This document shows, piece by piece, positions 34,093 to 43,136 of a stretch of DNA of 64,000 bases. The first letter of the stretch is position 1, and the number at the start of each line of letters is the position of its first letter. The DNA comes from Promineifilum sp. (lineage in GTDB: Bacteria; Chloroflexota; Anaerolineae; Promineifilales; Promineifilaceae), in assembly GCA_020634335.1 (NCBI GenBank), contig JACKBY010000003.1, positions 186,001 to 250,000 of the forward strand, in the 5' to 3' direction. A program made the position numbers and the translations under genes. The notes below the pieces were generated by a model. It did not search any database. It was not told where the DNA came from and worked only from the letters and a program-made list of their open reading frames with translations.

Positions 34093-35682
34093 ATGACCGC
34101 AGGAGTGATTGCCGCCGGAGACAGAGAGACGGCCGCCGCCGGGGCCGAAATATTGCGCCAGGGAGGCAATGCCGTCGATGCCGCCGTGGCCGCCGCCTTC
34201 GTGTCGTTCATCGCCGAGGCGGGCGTCGTCCACCTGGGCGGTAGCGGCATCGCCCAACTCTATGACGCGCGGACAGGCTTTTCCCGCGTCTACGATTTCT
34301 TCAGCGTCGTGCCGGGACTAGGGGGAGTGCCGGGTGAGATCGACTTTGCGGAAGTGACTATCGACTTTGGCTCGGCCACGCAGCGTTTCTATCTGGGTCG
34401 CGGCTCGGTGGCCGTGCCGGGCAATATCGCCGGCTTGTGCCGGCTGGCCTCCGATTACGGCCGTCTGCCTCTGACGGTACTGCTGGAACCGGCCCTGCGT
34501 CTCGCTCGCGACGGCGTGACCTTGGCCGCCTTTCAGGCCGACACATGTCACCTGCTGGCCCCGCTTTACACGCACACCGAGAGCATCCGGCACGTTTTCG
34601 CCCCCAACGGCCACGTCATCCAGCCCGGGGAGAGGTTGTTCATCCCCGATTTGGCGGCGACACTGGCCGCGCTGGCCCGCGAAGGGGAAACCTACGCCCG
34701 CACCGGCCGGCTGGCTCAGGCACTGTTGGCCGATCAGGCGGCGAAAGGCGGGTTGCTGACCGCGACCGATCTGGATCGGTACGAAGTTCTGTGCCCCGCG
34801 CCGATCCGTGTGGATTATCGAGGCTACGAAGTGTTGTTGCCGCCGCTTTGCTCGGCGGGCGGCGTGTTGACGGCGTTCACGTTGCGGCTGCTGTCGGGGT
34901 TCGACGTGGCCGTGCTGCCTCATGGCTCGGCCGCCCACCTGCGCTTGCTGGCCGAAGTGATGGCCGCCACGACGCGCGCCCGCGTCGAGTGGGACGACCT
35001 GATGGAAAGGTGTTCGGGTGAAGAAGCAACGGCTCAGCTATTGGGTGATGCCTTCGTGGGTCGCCACCGCGAGGAATTGCGCGACATGTTGTCTGGCCAA
35101 GCGCCTTCGCCCATCGCCGCCGAACGGCCCGGCCCGTCCAACACCAGCCATCTGAGCGTGATGGACGGCGACGGGCTGTGCGTGGGGTTGACGACGACGG
35201 CCGGCGAGTCGGCCGGCTACATCGTGGGTGGAACGGGCTACATCCCCAATAACATGCTGGGCGAGGAAGATCTGCATCCCAAAGGTTTTCATAGCCGTCC
35301 GGCCGGGCAGCGCATTCCGACAATGATGGCCCCGGTCGTCGTGCTGGAGCATGGTCGGCCGCGGCTGGTCGTCGGCAGCGGCGGCAGCATTCGCATCCGC
35401 AGCGCCATCTTGCAGACGCTCAGCAATCTGCTCGACTACCAGCTACCGCTGGACGAAGCGGTCAACCTGGCCCGCGTCCACCTTGACAACGGCGTGCTGC
35501 ACTGCGAGGCGGGCTATGACCCGCGAGCAGTCGATGAACTGGAGGAGATGGGTTACCGGGTCAATCGCTGGACGGCGCGCAGCATCTATTTCGGCGGGGC
35601 ACACAGCGTGGCCCGTGGGCCGGACAGCCGGCTCTACGCCGCCGGGGACAACCGGCGCGGTGGGGCGGCGGCCGCGGCGTAA
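34093..35682 (+). CDS. Gamma-glutamyltranspeptidase family hydrolase
   Basis: The protein has 529 residues, the Ntn-hydrolase fold of GGT. The N-terminal part has GNAVDAAVAAAF and GGSG. The autoprocessing Thr is Thr351 in NTSHLSVMDGDG, which fits the T[TS]H.S motif. GYIPNNML and the C-terminal GSGGSIRIRSAI (glutamate-binding Gly-rich loop) are present. No signal peptide is seen, unlike most GGTs, which are periplasmic, so this form may act in the cytoplasm. It may hydrolyse gamma-glutamyl bonds in imported murein peptides or glutathione-like compounds; the adjacent epimerase and NlpC/P60 genes favour the former, as an inference. Confidence 0.88.
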   Translation: MTAGVIAAGDRETAAAGAEILRQGGNAVDAAVAAAFVSFIAEAGVVHLGGSGIAQLYDARTGFSRVYDFFSVVPGLGGVPGEIDFAEVTIDFGSATQRFYLGRGSVAVPGNIAGLCRLASDYGRLPLTVLLEPALRLARDGVTLAAFQADTCHLLAPLYTHTESIRHVFAPNGHVIQPGERLFIPDLAATLAALAREGETYARTGRLAQALLADQAAKGGLLTATDLDRYEVLCPAPIRVDYRGYEVLLPPLCSAGGVLTAFTLRLLSGFDVAVLPHGSAAHLRLLAEVMAATTRARVEWDDLMERCSGEEATAQLLGDAFVGRHREELRDMLSGQAPSPIAAERPGPSNTSHLSVMDGDGLCVGLTTTAGESAGYIVGGTGYIPNNMLGEEDLHPKGFHSRPAGQRIPTMMAPVVVLEHGRPRLVVGSGGSIRIRSAILQTLSNLLDYQLPLDEAVNLARVHLDNGVLHCEAGYDPRAVDELEEMGYRVNRWTARSIYFGGAHSVARGPDSRLYAAGDNRRGGAAAAA

Positions 35683-35692
35683 GAAGGGGAAA

Positions 35693-35723
35693 CCACAGAT
35701 TTCACAGATTGCGCAGATTTCAG
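35693..35723. repeat. CACAGATTT-type short repeat
   Basis: CCACAGATT, TCACAGATT and GCGCAGATT follow each other as near 9-base units. The same family is present at 24301, 46283 and 56081. Confidence 0.6.
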
Positions 35724-35755
35724 AAGAAAACACGCAACCCTTGTCGCCGCCACCG

Positions 35756-37135
35756 ATGCGAGTGCCTATAAGCCGGACGGAATACGCGCTGCTGGGATTG
35801 TTGCTGTTGGCCTATCTGGCCCTCGGCACGTTGTTCGCCGTGCGCACGCCCGCCTGGCAAGCCCCGGACGAACCGGCTCACTACAACTACGTCCGCCAAC
35901 TCGTTGGCGGCGAGCTGCCGGTGATCGAGCCGGGTGACTGGGATCAGGCCTATCTGAGCGAAGTCGTCGGCGCGGAATTCGACCCGGCCTACCCGGTCGA
36001 TGGCCTGACCTACGAAGACTGGCAGCCGCCGCTCTATTACCTGCTACAAGCCCCGGTCTACCGGCTCAGCGGCGGCTCGTTGCCGGTCATGAGATCGCTG
36101 TCGATTGTGCTGGGGGCCGGGGTCGTCGCGCTGGCCTATTTGATCGGCCGTGTCGTATTTGACGGTCGAGTGCCGTTGGCGCTGGCCGTGGCCGCCTTCG
36201 TCGCTTTCCTGCCGCAACATCTGGCTATCCTGGGGTCGGTCAATAACGATAGCCTGGCCGAGCTGCTCATTGCCGCCATTTTAGCGCTGCTGGTGCTGCC
36301 CTGGCCCAACCGGCCGTCGCCGGGGCGACTCCTGGGGCTGGGTTTGCTGCTGGGGCTGGCCTTTTTGACCAAGGGGACGGCCTATCTGATGGCCCCGGTG
36401 GTTGGTGTGTTCCTGCTGGCCCGCTATTGGCCCAGACCCGACAGGCCGGCGGCCGGCGATCTACCGCTGACAAGCCCTGGTGCCGTCGACCTCTCAGGTC
36501 TTGTCAGGTCGTTGCTACTCGTTTTTGTCCCGGCTTTGTTGCTCGGCTTGCTGTGGTGGGGGCGCAACGTGGCCGTTTATGGTGGGCTGGATGTGATTGG
36601 CAAGGAAGCCCATGATGCCGTGGTTGTCGGCCAGCCGCGCACGGCCGAGTGGATCGCCCAGTACGGCCTGGGCGGCACGCTTTCCCGCTTCCTGCAAACG
36701 ACGTTCACCAGCTTCTGGGGCCAGTTTGGCTGGATGGCTGCGCCGCTACCGGGCTGGATGGTGGGGCTGATGGCAGGGTTGACGTTGGCGGCAATGGCTG
36801 GCCTGTGGTTCGCGGCAATGGATGCTGGACGGCGATCCGTGGTCAGTGGTCAGAAAAATCTTCATGTCCTGGTATTGGGCCTCACGTTTCTGCTGACGCT
36901 GGCGCTCCACGTCTTCTACAACCTGACGTTCGTTCAGCATCAGGGGCGCTATTTGTTTCCGGCCCTGATTCCCATTGCGGTGGGTTTCACAGCCGGGCTG
37001 GGGTATTGGCTGCGGCCGCTCGTCCGGCGTGGGGCGTGGGCAGCCTATTTACTTCCGTTTGGGGTGGCGATACTGTTGGGGGGGGTGTCGCTCTATGCCC
37101 TGTGGCGGATTCTGCCGGGGCTGGCGCCGGGCTGA
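35756..37135 (+). CDS. Polytopic membrane protein, DUF2142/GT-C-like
   Basis: The protein has 459 residues from the ATG at 35756. It contains about 10-11 hydrophobic segments. Between the first two, an extracytoplasmic loop has APDEPAHYNYVRQLVGGELP, a motif typical of DUF2142 and GT-C-type glycosyltransferases that use lipid-linked sugars. A second loop has FVQHQGRYLFPALIP near the C-terminus, also common in such proteins. It may transfer or flip a sugar during cell-surface glycan synthesis. The GT2 gene 0.4 kb away fits this. The exact start is not certain since no good ribosome site is seen. Confidence 0.75.
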   Translation: MRVPISRTEYALLGLLLLAYLALGTLFAVRTPAWQAPDEPAHYNYVRQLVGGELPVIEPGDWDQAYLSEVVGAEFDPAYPVDGLTYEDWQPPLYYLLQAPVYRLSGGSLPVMRSLSIVLGAGVVALAYLIGRVVFDGRVPLALAVAAFVAFLPQHLAILGSVNNDSLAELLIAAILALLVLPWPNRPSPGRLLGLGLLLGLAFLTKGTAYLMAPVVGVFLLARYWPRPDRPAAGDLPLTSPGAVDLSGLVRSLLLVFVPALLLGLLWWGRNVAVYGGLDVIGKEAHDAVVVGQPRTAEWIAQYGLGGTLSRFLQTTFTSFWGQFGWMAAPLPGWMVGLMAGLTLAAMAGLWFAAMDAGRRSVVSGQKNLHVLVLGLTFLLTLALHVFYNLTFVQHQGRYLFPALIPIAVGFTAGLGYWLRPLVRRGAWAAYLLPFGVAILLGGVSLYALWRILPGLAPG

Positions 37136-37248
37136 CTCACCAACCTGCTGCTTCGCTGCTCTACTGTTCCACTGCTCCACCCGTTCCAGCAACCACGCGG
37201 CGTCGGTCTCGCTCAATGGCGGCAGGGCACGACCGGTGTTTCAGGAAA

Positions 37249-37308
37249 TGTGGTGCCGGTTTCTTAACCGGCAAGATCGAGCCACGGGTTAAGAACTTCC
37301 GATTACAT
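37249..37308. repeat. Interspersed hairpin repeat TGTGGTGCCGG...(60 bp)
   Basis: GCCGGTT-tctt-AACCGGC (37255-37272) is followed by a roughly inverted copy ending GATTACA. The pattern TGTrGyGCCGGwTTCTTAwCCGGC recurs at 52994 and in degenerate form at 3734. It ends inside the 3' end of the small gene at 37303. Bases 37136-37248 show no gene. Confidence 0.55.
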
Positions 37309-37530
37309 CAGGCGACGCATCCCCGGCAACTCGCGCAATTCCCACGTCAACGTCTCGGCCCGCAGCAGCAACTCGTGTGCCCCGTTCGGCAACATGAGCA
37401 GCACGTGCCGCCCCTCGGCATCGGCCCACTGGCGGCCCTGCTCGACGATCTGCCACGGCCGCGAGAGCCGGATGCGCCGCACGCGCACGCGGCCGTCTTC
37501 ATCAAAAGTGCAATCGACTTCAACCGGCAT
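37303..37530 (-). CDS. Small conserved-looking hypothetical protein
   Basis: The protein has 75 residues, overlaps the end of the glycosyltransferase gene by 11 bases and is read after it. It begins MPVEVDCTFDEDGRVRVRRI and has alternating charged and hydrophobic residues suggesting a small beta-rich fold; not recognised. The coupling with the glycosyltransferase gene supports expression. Confidence 0.6.
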   Translation of the reverse strand: MPVEVDCTFDEDGRVRVRRIRLSRPWQIVEQGRQWADAEGRHVLLMLPNGAHELLLRAETLTWELRELPGMRRLM

Positions 37531-38311
37531 CGTTCGGTCTCCTGGCTTGCGCCGTATCGCCGCGCCACAAATCGGCCAGCCGCCGATACTTGCGCCATTC
37601 GTAGTAGGTCATGTAGAGGCTGAGCCGTAGCCCGTGCCGCCCATCGCGATAGCCCTTCAGGGTCACGAAGCGCCACCAGAATTGACGCAACGGCTGAAGC
37701 ACGTAGTTGCGCGGCTTTGGTCGCACGCCTTGCTCCTTCAGAATGGCGGCATCGTGCTCTACGTAGAAGCGCTGCTTGGCGTGGAAGTGGGCCGGATCGC
37801 GATAATTGTAGTGGATAAGCGGCTGTTCCAGGTAGCCGACGGCCCCGTCCACCTCGCCGAGTTCGTGCACCGGTCGTACGTAGCGGGCGCGGCCGTGGCG
37901 CAGCAGCCGGAACTGATAGTCCGGATACCAGCCCGCGCCCAGCGTCACGTGGCCGAAAATATAATTGTGGCGGGGCACGTACCAGCCGTTTTCCATCCGC
38001 TCGTGGGTGACCCGGCGGATCTCGGCCGCCAGCGCCGGGGTTCCGCGCTCGTCGGCGTCGACGAAGAACACCCAGCTGTCCGCGCCGTCGGTCGCGGCGA
38101 CTGCCTCCAGCGCCGCGTTACGCTGGGCCGCGTAGTTGTCGAAAGAACGCTGAAACACCTCTGCCCCGGCCGCCGCCGCCAAAGCGACCGTATCATCATC
38201 ACTGTAAGAGTCAAAGACGACGATCCGGTCGGCCCAACGCAGGCTGTCGATGCATTCGACGATGTGGCGGGCCTCGTTTTTGGTCAGTATGATGGCGGTC
38301 AGTGTGGGCAT
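37520..38311 (-). CDS. Family 2 glycosyltransferase, WaaE/KdtX-like
   Basis: The protein has 263 residues of GT-A fold. The start LTAIILTKNEARHIVECIDSL and the nucleotide/metal motif FVDADER (DXD-type, about residue 84-90) are clear. A later HYNYRDPAHFHAKQRFY block is typical of the WaaE-like subgroup. Without LPS genes in view it more likely works in exopolysaccharide or glycoprotein synthesis. Cytoplasmic or membrane-associated; uses a nucleotide-sugar donor. Confidence 0.85.
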   Translation of the reverse strand: MPTLTAIILTKNEARHIVECIDSLRWADRIVVFDSYSDDDTVALAAAAGAEVFQRSFDNYAAQRNAALEAVAATDGADSWVFFVDADERGTPALAAEIRRVTHERMENGWYVPRHNYIFGHVTLGAGWYPDYQFRLLRHGRARYVRPVHELGEVDGAVGYLEQPLIHYNYRDPAHFHAKQRFYVEHDAAILKEQGVRPKPRNYVLQPLRQFWWRFVTLKGYRDGRHGLRLSLYMTYYEWRKYRRLADLWRGDTAQARRPNDAG

Positions 38312-38375
38312 AGTTAGTGGTCGGTGGTCAGTAGGTTGGTCTGTCGCTTCATAACTCGTATCTCGAATCTCGTCA

Positions 38376-40481
38376 TCACTGTGTCCGGCTCAGTTCCAGA
38401 CGGTAACCGGCCATGTCGCCGAAGTATTCGCGCAGGACGATGTGCCACGAACCGGCGACGGGCACGACGAGGGCACGGATTACTTCATCTCCGCCGGCTG
38501 AATTCTGATCGACTTCCTGTATGGTTAGCCCGTCCGGCCCTTGCAACTGCAAGACGATGTCGCTGTCGGGGCTTGTGGCATCGACGTCGATGTCGATCAC
38601 GTCTCCCGCTTCCGCGTTGAACGTCCAGGCAGCGGTCGTGCCGGGCCTGAGGGTGCTCATGACCGTATCACCATAGCTGAGCGTGCCCGCGTTTTCCGGT
38701 GTGGCGACCGGCGCTGCACCCAGCATGATCTCGTATGCGCCCGGCCGGCTGTTGAAGTCTCGCACCAGCGCGATATACTGGCCGTCGGCGCTCAGTGTCA
38801 GTTCAATCGTCTCTGGTTCGCCGGCGGTGAATTCATCGACGGCGGCGATGCGTTCGACGCGATCATCAAGCAGCCAGAGGGTGAGGTCGAGATTGCCGTC
38901 CAGCGGCGCCACGCGGATGAGGACGTGATCGCCGGCTTTGCCCTGTATGAACCAGGCCTGGGCTTCCTGCCGTTGCAGCGACTCCTGGCGCACATTGCCG
39001 TAGACCAGATCGCCCGCGTCATAGAAGTTTTCTATCGGCCGGTCGCCCTCGTCGAGCGAAACCGTGTAGGGGCCCCCCTGGGGCGAAAAACTGCGCACCA
39101 CGATGGCGTATTCCCCGGCAACGGGCAATTCATAGCCGGAGATAAGCTCCGGGTCGCCGCTGAACCCTTCGTCCAGGACGAGCAATTGCGTGCCATCAGG
39201 ATCGTACAGTTCCAGAATGGCGTCGAACGTTTGCGTCTCGGGTTCGACGACGATGCTGACGTGCTGACGAGCAGCGGCGGAAAAGACCCAATTGTGCTGT
39301 GCATTAGCCGGCAGCTGTGTCTGCAACGCCTGGCCAAAGGCCAGCGTTCCGCCCTCACTGTGCGCGGGTTGGCCGGATAGCTGGAGTGCCAGACTGTAGC
39401 GACCCGCCGCTTGGGCGAAGTCGCTGATCTCGACGATGTAAACGCCGGATTGCGGCAGCCACAAGTCGGCCGTCGACTCCATCATACCTTCATAGCCGTT
39501 CTCGATTCGCGCCACCGTTTGCCGGTCGGGCCCCAGCAGCGTCAGCGTCAGGTCCAGGTGCGGTTCGTCGGGCCGCAGACGTAGAGACACATACCTGTTG
39601 CCCATGGACGAGAAAGTCCATACGTCATGGACGCCGCGTTCCAAATGGGCTCTGACTTCGTCCCGTTCGCCGGTCAGTTCGCCCCGGACGACGACATGAC
39701 CCGCCTGCGCCGTCTCGCCGGAGGCCACGTCGTAGACCTCAACCGACTGGAGAACGTGGTCGAACAGATCGGTATATTGGTCCCACCGCTCGGTCGTGGC
39801 GCTGAGCAGCAGGATGATCCACGTTTGGGCCGCTTCGCGGGCGGCCGGCGGCATGAAGAGCACCACGCGCGTGCGCAGTTCGTTGGCGTCGGAAATGGTA
39901 AGGCCGACCGGCCCGTCGGCTACGTCGACCGCCAGACCCTCGACCCCGTTGGCCGATTGGAGCGGAGCGACGGTCGTGAGACGGACGGCCGAAGGGGCGG
40001 CCGTCGCCAGCAGTTCGACGAGCGCGGCCGCCGGGTCGGCCACGCCCGCAGGCGCGGCAACGGTGAGGCCGGATATATATGCTCCATCTGTGAAAGCCTT
40101 GCCCACCAGGAGGCTGCGGCCTGTTCGCTCCGAATCCGCTGCCAGGATGAGTTCGATGCCCAGGCGGTTGCCCATCGCCGGAGCACTGCCCTGGTCGCTC
40201 AGATTGACCCAGTCCGCGGGAACAACCAGGGACAACCCGGCACGCGGGCTGCCCAGGGTCAGCCAGTCACCTGCGGCGAGTGGGGGAGACGGGAGAGGCG
40301 GTTCATCGGCCGGCGCAGGGGCGTCCGTGGCAGCGGCCTGGCCGTTGGCCGCGTTGATTGGGGTGCTCGTCTCCAGCCACTCCTGTTCAAGGGTGGACAG
40401 GTCATTTTCAGGAGACGAGCGGCAGGCGACGGCAGTGATCAGGAAGCCCAGAACCAGATAAGGCACATCGCGCTTCTGCAT
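38376..40481 (-). CDS. Lipoprotein with about four PPC-type beta-sandwich domains
   Basis: The protein has 701 residues. Signal peptide with lipobox ITAVAC (Cys20). Residues about 70-270 form a globular domain (LTLGSPRAGLSLVVPADWVNLS), as seen in PsbP-like/DUF1795 proteins. Residues about 275-700 contain about four repeats in the style of bacterial pre-peptidase C-terminal (PPC) domains, marked by DVWTFSS, HNWVFSA, QAWFIQGKAGDHVLIRV and AAWTFNAEAGDVIDIDV, each followed by DLTLTLL/DAILEL/DLTLWLL/DIVLQL and YTVSL-like ends. It is likely a surface-anchored binding or adhesion protein. It is co-oriented with the LCP gene upstream (13-base gap). Confidence 0.78.
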   Translation of the reverse strand: MQKRDVPYLVLGFLITAVACRSSPENDLSTLEQEWLETSTPINAANGQAAATDAPAPADEPPLPSPPLAAGDWLTLGSPRAGLSLVVPADWVNLSDQGSAPAMGNRLGIELILAADSERTGRSLLVGKAFTDGAYISGLTVAAPAGVADPAAALVELLATAAPSAVRLTTVAPLQSANGVEGLAVDVADGPVGLTISDANELRTRVVLFMPPAAREAAQTWIILLLSATTERWDQYTDLFDHVLQSVEVYDVASGETAQAGHVVVRGELTGERDEVRAHLERGVHDVWTFSSMGNRYVSLRLRPDEPHLDLTLTLLGPDRQTVARIENGYEGMMESTADLWLPQSGVYIVEISDFAQAAGRYSLALQLSGQPAHSEGGTLAFGQALQTQLPANAQHNWVFSAAARQHVSIVVEPETQTFDAILELYDPDGTQLLVLDEGFSGDPELISGYELPVAGEYAIVVRSFSPQGGPYTVSLDEGDRPIENFYDAGDLVYGNVRQESLQRQEAQAWFIQGKAGDHVLIRVAPLDGNLDLTLWLLDDRVERIAAVDEFTAGEPETIELTLSADGQYIALVRDFNSRPGAYEIMLGAAPVATPENAGTLSYGDTVMSTLRPGTTAAWTFNAEAGDVIDIDVDATSPDSDIVLQLQGPDGLTIQEVDQNSAGGDEVIRALVVPVAGSWHIVLREYFGDMAGYRLELSRTQ

Positions 40482-40493
40482 CGGGCGGGCTGC

Positions 40494-41915
40494 CTAGGGG
40501 ATATGCCAGTCTTCGCCCAATATCACCAGAACGTCGAAGTCTCCCGTCGGGTTTGTGCCGGTGCTGACGTTGAGTGGGGGAACATTCATCAGCCGCACAA
40601 GATATTGCACCGTGCCGGGGTGGGAACCGTAGTCGATGATTTGGGTGGTCGAATAGGTAGATGAGTCGGCATTGCCGACCTCAGTTACGGTCACATTTTG
40701 CCGCAGCAGGTACTGCTGGGTTTCGGCCGCCAGGCCAAAAGTGGATGTGCCGTTGAAGATCGCCACGCGCGCATCCTCGACCGTGACGACGGTCGGCAGC
40801 GCCTCGATGACCGGCGTGGGCACCGCCGGCGGCGCGAACAGTTCATCGCGCAACAGACGCACCTCGTCGCGCAGGGGCACCAGCACCTGTTGGCCGTCGA
40901 ACGTTGTGTCGTTGTAGACGTAGTTGTAATCGAGTACCCTGTTATGGATGCTGTCGCGGGGGATGTTGCGCACCAGATTGGCCAGCTGCAGTGCCTCGTC
41001 CAGTTTCAAATCGGTATCGACGTTGTCCTGGAATGATCGCCACAGTTGCGGGGCATTGAAGAGAAGCTGCGGTAGCGAGTTCAATTGGGTAGCCTGTTCG
41101 CGAACGGCCAGGATGACCTGTTGCTGTCGGCCGGCGCGGTCGACGTCGCCGCCGAAGGTGACGCGCGTACGCGCGTATTTGAGGGCAGTAGCACCGTCGA
41201 GCCGTTGTTGACCGGCGTCGATGGTGAACGGGTCGTATCCGTAGCAATTGTCGGGGTAATTTGGATCCTCAATGCGTTCCGGCACATCGATCACGACGCC
41301 GTCCATCATGTCGACGAAATCGACGAATGCCTTGAAATCGACGGCGAGGTAATAATCAATGGGGATACCCAGAAAGGCTTCGACCGTCTCCACGGCCAGC
41401 CCCGCGCCGCCGCCCGGCAGCTCATAGGCCTGACCCAGAAAGTAGGCCTGGTTGATGCGATTGGCGCCGAAGTTGGGAATCTCGACCCACAAGTCGCGCG
41501 GCAGCGACAAGAGCGCGGCCGATTGGCTGACGGGATCGATGGTGGCAACAATGATAGTGTCGCTGTGGGTGGGGCCTTCCTCATCACACCGCAGATCGAC
41601 GCCGAGCAGCAAGATGTTCACGCGCTCCGTCCCTGCCCATTCGGGAATGGTGTCGGGCGATGTCTGGCCACTGGGGGCGGCAATTGTCCCCGCCGAGACT
41701 TCCGGCGCGGTTTGGCCGGGGGCTGCCTGGCCGGGGATAGGGTTGAAATCGGGGCCTGTGCCGTCGGGCACGGCCGCCAGCCCGCGCACCGTCCGAAAAA
41801 GCCAGACCGAGCTGAGCGTCAACAACAAAAGACCCAGTACGAGTAGCAGTACTAAGGCCCACCCCGGCAGTCGTAGGCCGGAGTTGCGACGAGGTCCACG
41901 CGAGTCACTAGACAT
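40494..41915 (-). CDS. LytR-CpsA-Psr (LCP) family cell-wall glycopolymer ligase
   Basis: The protein has 473 residues from the ATG at 41915 (GGGGTGG ribosome site). One membrane helix (about 16-40) and a linker precede the LCP domain (about 95-300): VNILLLGVDLR, HSDTIIVATIDP, LLSLPRDLWVEIP, LDGATALKYARTR. The C-terminal 100 residues (ARVAIFNGTSTFGLAAETQQYL) form the LytR_C domain. LCP proteins attach polyprenyl-linked glycopolymers to peptidoglycan outside the membrane. Its presence fits a monoderm-like Chloroflexota envelope. It has its own promoter inside the end of tyrA. Confidence 0.9.
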   Translation of the reverse strand: MSSDSRGPRRNSGLRLPGWALVLLLVLGLLLLTLSSVWLFRTVRGLAAVPDGTGPDFNPIPGQAAPGQTAPEVSAGTIAAPSGQTSPDTIPEWAGTERVNILLLGVDLRCDEEGPTHSDTIIVATIDPVSQSAALLSLPRDLWVEIPNFGANRINQAYFLGQAYELPGGGAGLAVETVEAFLGIPIDYYLAVDFKAFVDFVDMMDGVVIDVPERIEDPNYPDNCYGYDPFTIDAGQQRLDGATALKYARTRVTFGGDVDRAGRQQQVILAVREQATQLNSLPQLLFNAPQLWRSFQDNVDTDLKLDEALQLANLVRNIPRDSIHNRVLDYNYVYNDTTFDGQQVLVPLRDEVRLLRDELFAPPAVPTPVIEALPTVVTVEDARVAIFNGTSTFGLAAETQQYLLRQNVTVTEVGNADSSTYSTTQIIDYGSHPGTVQYLVRLMNVPPLNVSTGTNPTGDFDVLVILGEDWHIP

Positions 41916-41947
41916 AAAACACCACCCCAATGGTACGTGCAGGCGGC

Positions 41948-41976
41948 ATTATAACGAGGGCCCGTCAATCAGGCAA
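41948..41976 (-). promoter_or_regulatory. Promoter of the LCP gene
   Basis: On the minus strand TTGCCT (41976-41971), 17-bp spacer, TATAAT (41953-41948), about 30 bases before the ATG at 41915. It overlaps the stop of tyrA. Confidence 0.65.
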
Positions 41977-42907
41977 TTTTACCTGGTTTATTCTCAGCGA
42001 AATGGGGTGGCGCGGTCGCCAGGCGTTCGGCCGACTTGAAGCGGCGATAGGCGGCGTAGTTCACCTGGGCAGCCGCCAGCCACTCAGCCAGGGCCGCTTC
42101 GTCACCGTCCTCCAGCGCCAGACGGACGGCCGCCAATTCGGTTTCATAATCGCGCAACGCTTCGAGAACAGCCTTCCGGTTCGTCAGCAGGATATCCAGC
42201 ATCATGCGCGCGTCGGAACCGGCCAGCCGGGAAGTGTCGCGGAAGCCGGAGGCGCCCAGCGGCCACAGGCGTTCGTCGGCGGCCACGCGCATGAGCGCCG
42301 CCGACAAGAGAGCCGGTAAATGACTGACGGCGGCCACGGCCGTGTCGTGGTCGGCGGCAGCGATCCGCAGCGGATGCGCGCCAATCGCGTCGATGAGTGA
42401 CAAGGCCACAGTTTCGACGGCGGCCGTCGTTCGTTGCGAGGGGCAAAGAAGAAAGGTTTGATCGCGGTAGAGATCGGCCGTGGCCGAAGCCAGCCCGGCC
42501 GTTTCCTTGCCACACATCGGATGTCCACCAATGGCAGCAAATCGAGGCGGCAGCGCGTCCATGGCGGCGACTATCTCGCGTTTGGTGCTGCCGAGATCCA
42601 TAACGGCGCACCCGTCCGGGTATAAATCGGGAAGGCTGTGGCACGTGTCCACAATGGCGCGTACCGGGGTGGCCAGAACGAGCAGATCGACCGATGGTGG
42701 GGTGGGCGTCAGCGACTCCGTGGCATCGCTAACGATGCCCTCGCGCAGCGCCAGTTGTCGGACATCAGCTTGCCGCTCGATGGCTGTGAGCCGGGCGACG
42801 CGGCCGCGCAAAGCCAGCGCCAGCGACCCGCCCATCAGTCCCAGGCCGACAATGCCGACACGAAGGTCGATGAGGGAATTTCTGACCGCGTCGTCTTTTG
42901 GCGTCAT
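41969..42907 (-). CDS. tyrA: Prephenate dehydrogenase
   Basis: The protein has 312 residues. NAD(P) site GIVGLGLMGGSLALAL (about 18-33), LVLATPV, and the substrate-site blocks DLGSTKREI and GGHPMCGKE (conserved His in HPM) are all present; the dimerisation part has SHLPALLSAAL and FRDTSRLAGSD. It catalyses oxidative decarboxylation of prephenate to 4-hydroxyphenylpyruvate in tyrosine synthesis. No ACT domain or chorismate mutase domain is fused. No other aromatic-pathway gene is in the window. Confidence 0.92.
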   Translation of the reverse strand: MTPKDDAVRNSLIDLRVGIVGLGLMGGSLALALRGRVARLTAIERQADVRQLALREGIVSDATESLTPTPPSVDLLVLATPVRAIVDTCHSLPDLYPDGCAVMDLGSTKREIVAAMDALPPRFAAIGGHPMCGKETAGLASATADLYRDQTFLLCPSQRTTAAVETVALSLIDAIGAHPLRIAAADHDTAVAAVSHLPALLSAALMRVAADERLWPLGASGFRDTSRLAGSDARMMLDILLTNRKAVLEALRDYETELAAVRLALEDGDEAALAEWLAAAQVNYAAYRRFKSAERLATAPPHFAENKPGKIA

Positions 42908-42918
42908 ATCTGCCCGGC

Positions 42919-42947
42919 ATTATAACGAAGGTTGTGTAAATTGTCGC
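42919..42947 (-). promoter_or_regulatory. Promoter of tyrA
   Basis: On the minus strand GCGACA (42947-42942), 17-bp spacer, TATAAT (42924-42919). The expected start of transcription is only about 4-5 bases before the ATG at 42907, so the mRNA would be almost leaderless. Confidence 0.55.
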
Positions 42948-42968
42948 TGGGCAACCATGTGTTACAAT
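42941..42968 (+). promoter_or_regulatory. Promoter of the GlyA-GcvT gene
   Basis: TTGTCG (42941-42946), 16-bp spacer, TACAAT (42963-42968). The -35 overlaps that of the divergent tyrA promoter. The leader to 43137 is about 160 bases; no glycine or THF riboswitch pattern was recognised in it. Confidence 0.55.
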
Positions 42969-43136
42969 TCGTTCCCATATGGGCGGCTGCTCGCCGGGTT
43001 GCTCATCGGTTTCTCCGGCGGTTCCACCTCATAAAACCCAGCATTTCCCCTTAACAGCGATTGCGCAAAACGTAAAGGACTACAGGCCCTAGCGGGTCGC
43101 ACCTTCCGCGACACGGTGGCCGGTGGAGGTACAACA

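Noticed and set aside
42969..43136. Glycine or tetrahydrofolate riboswitch before the GlyA-GcvT gene
   Set aside because: The leader is long enough, but no tandem glycine aptamer pattern or THF core could be seen by eye. A covariance search would decide.
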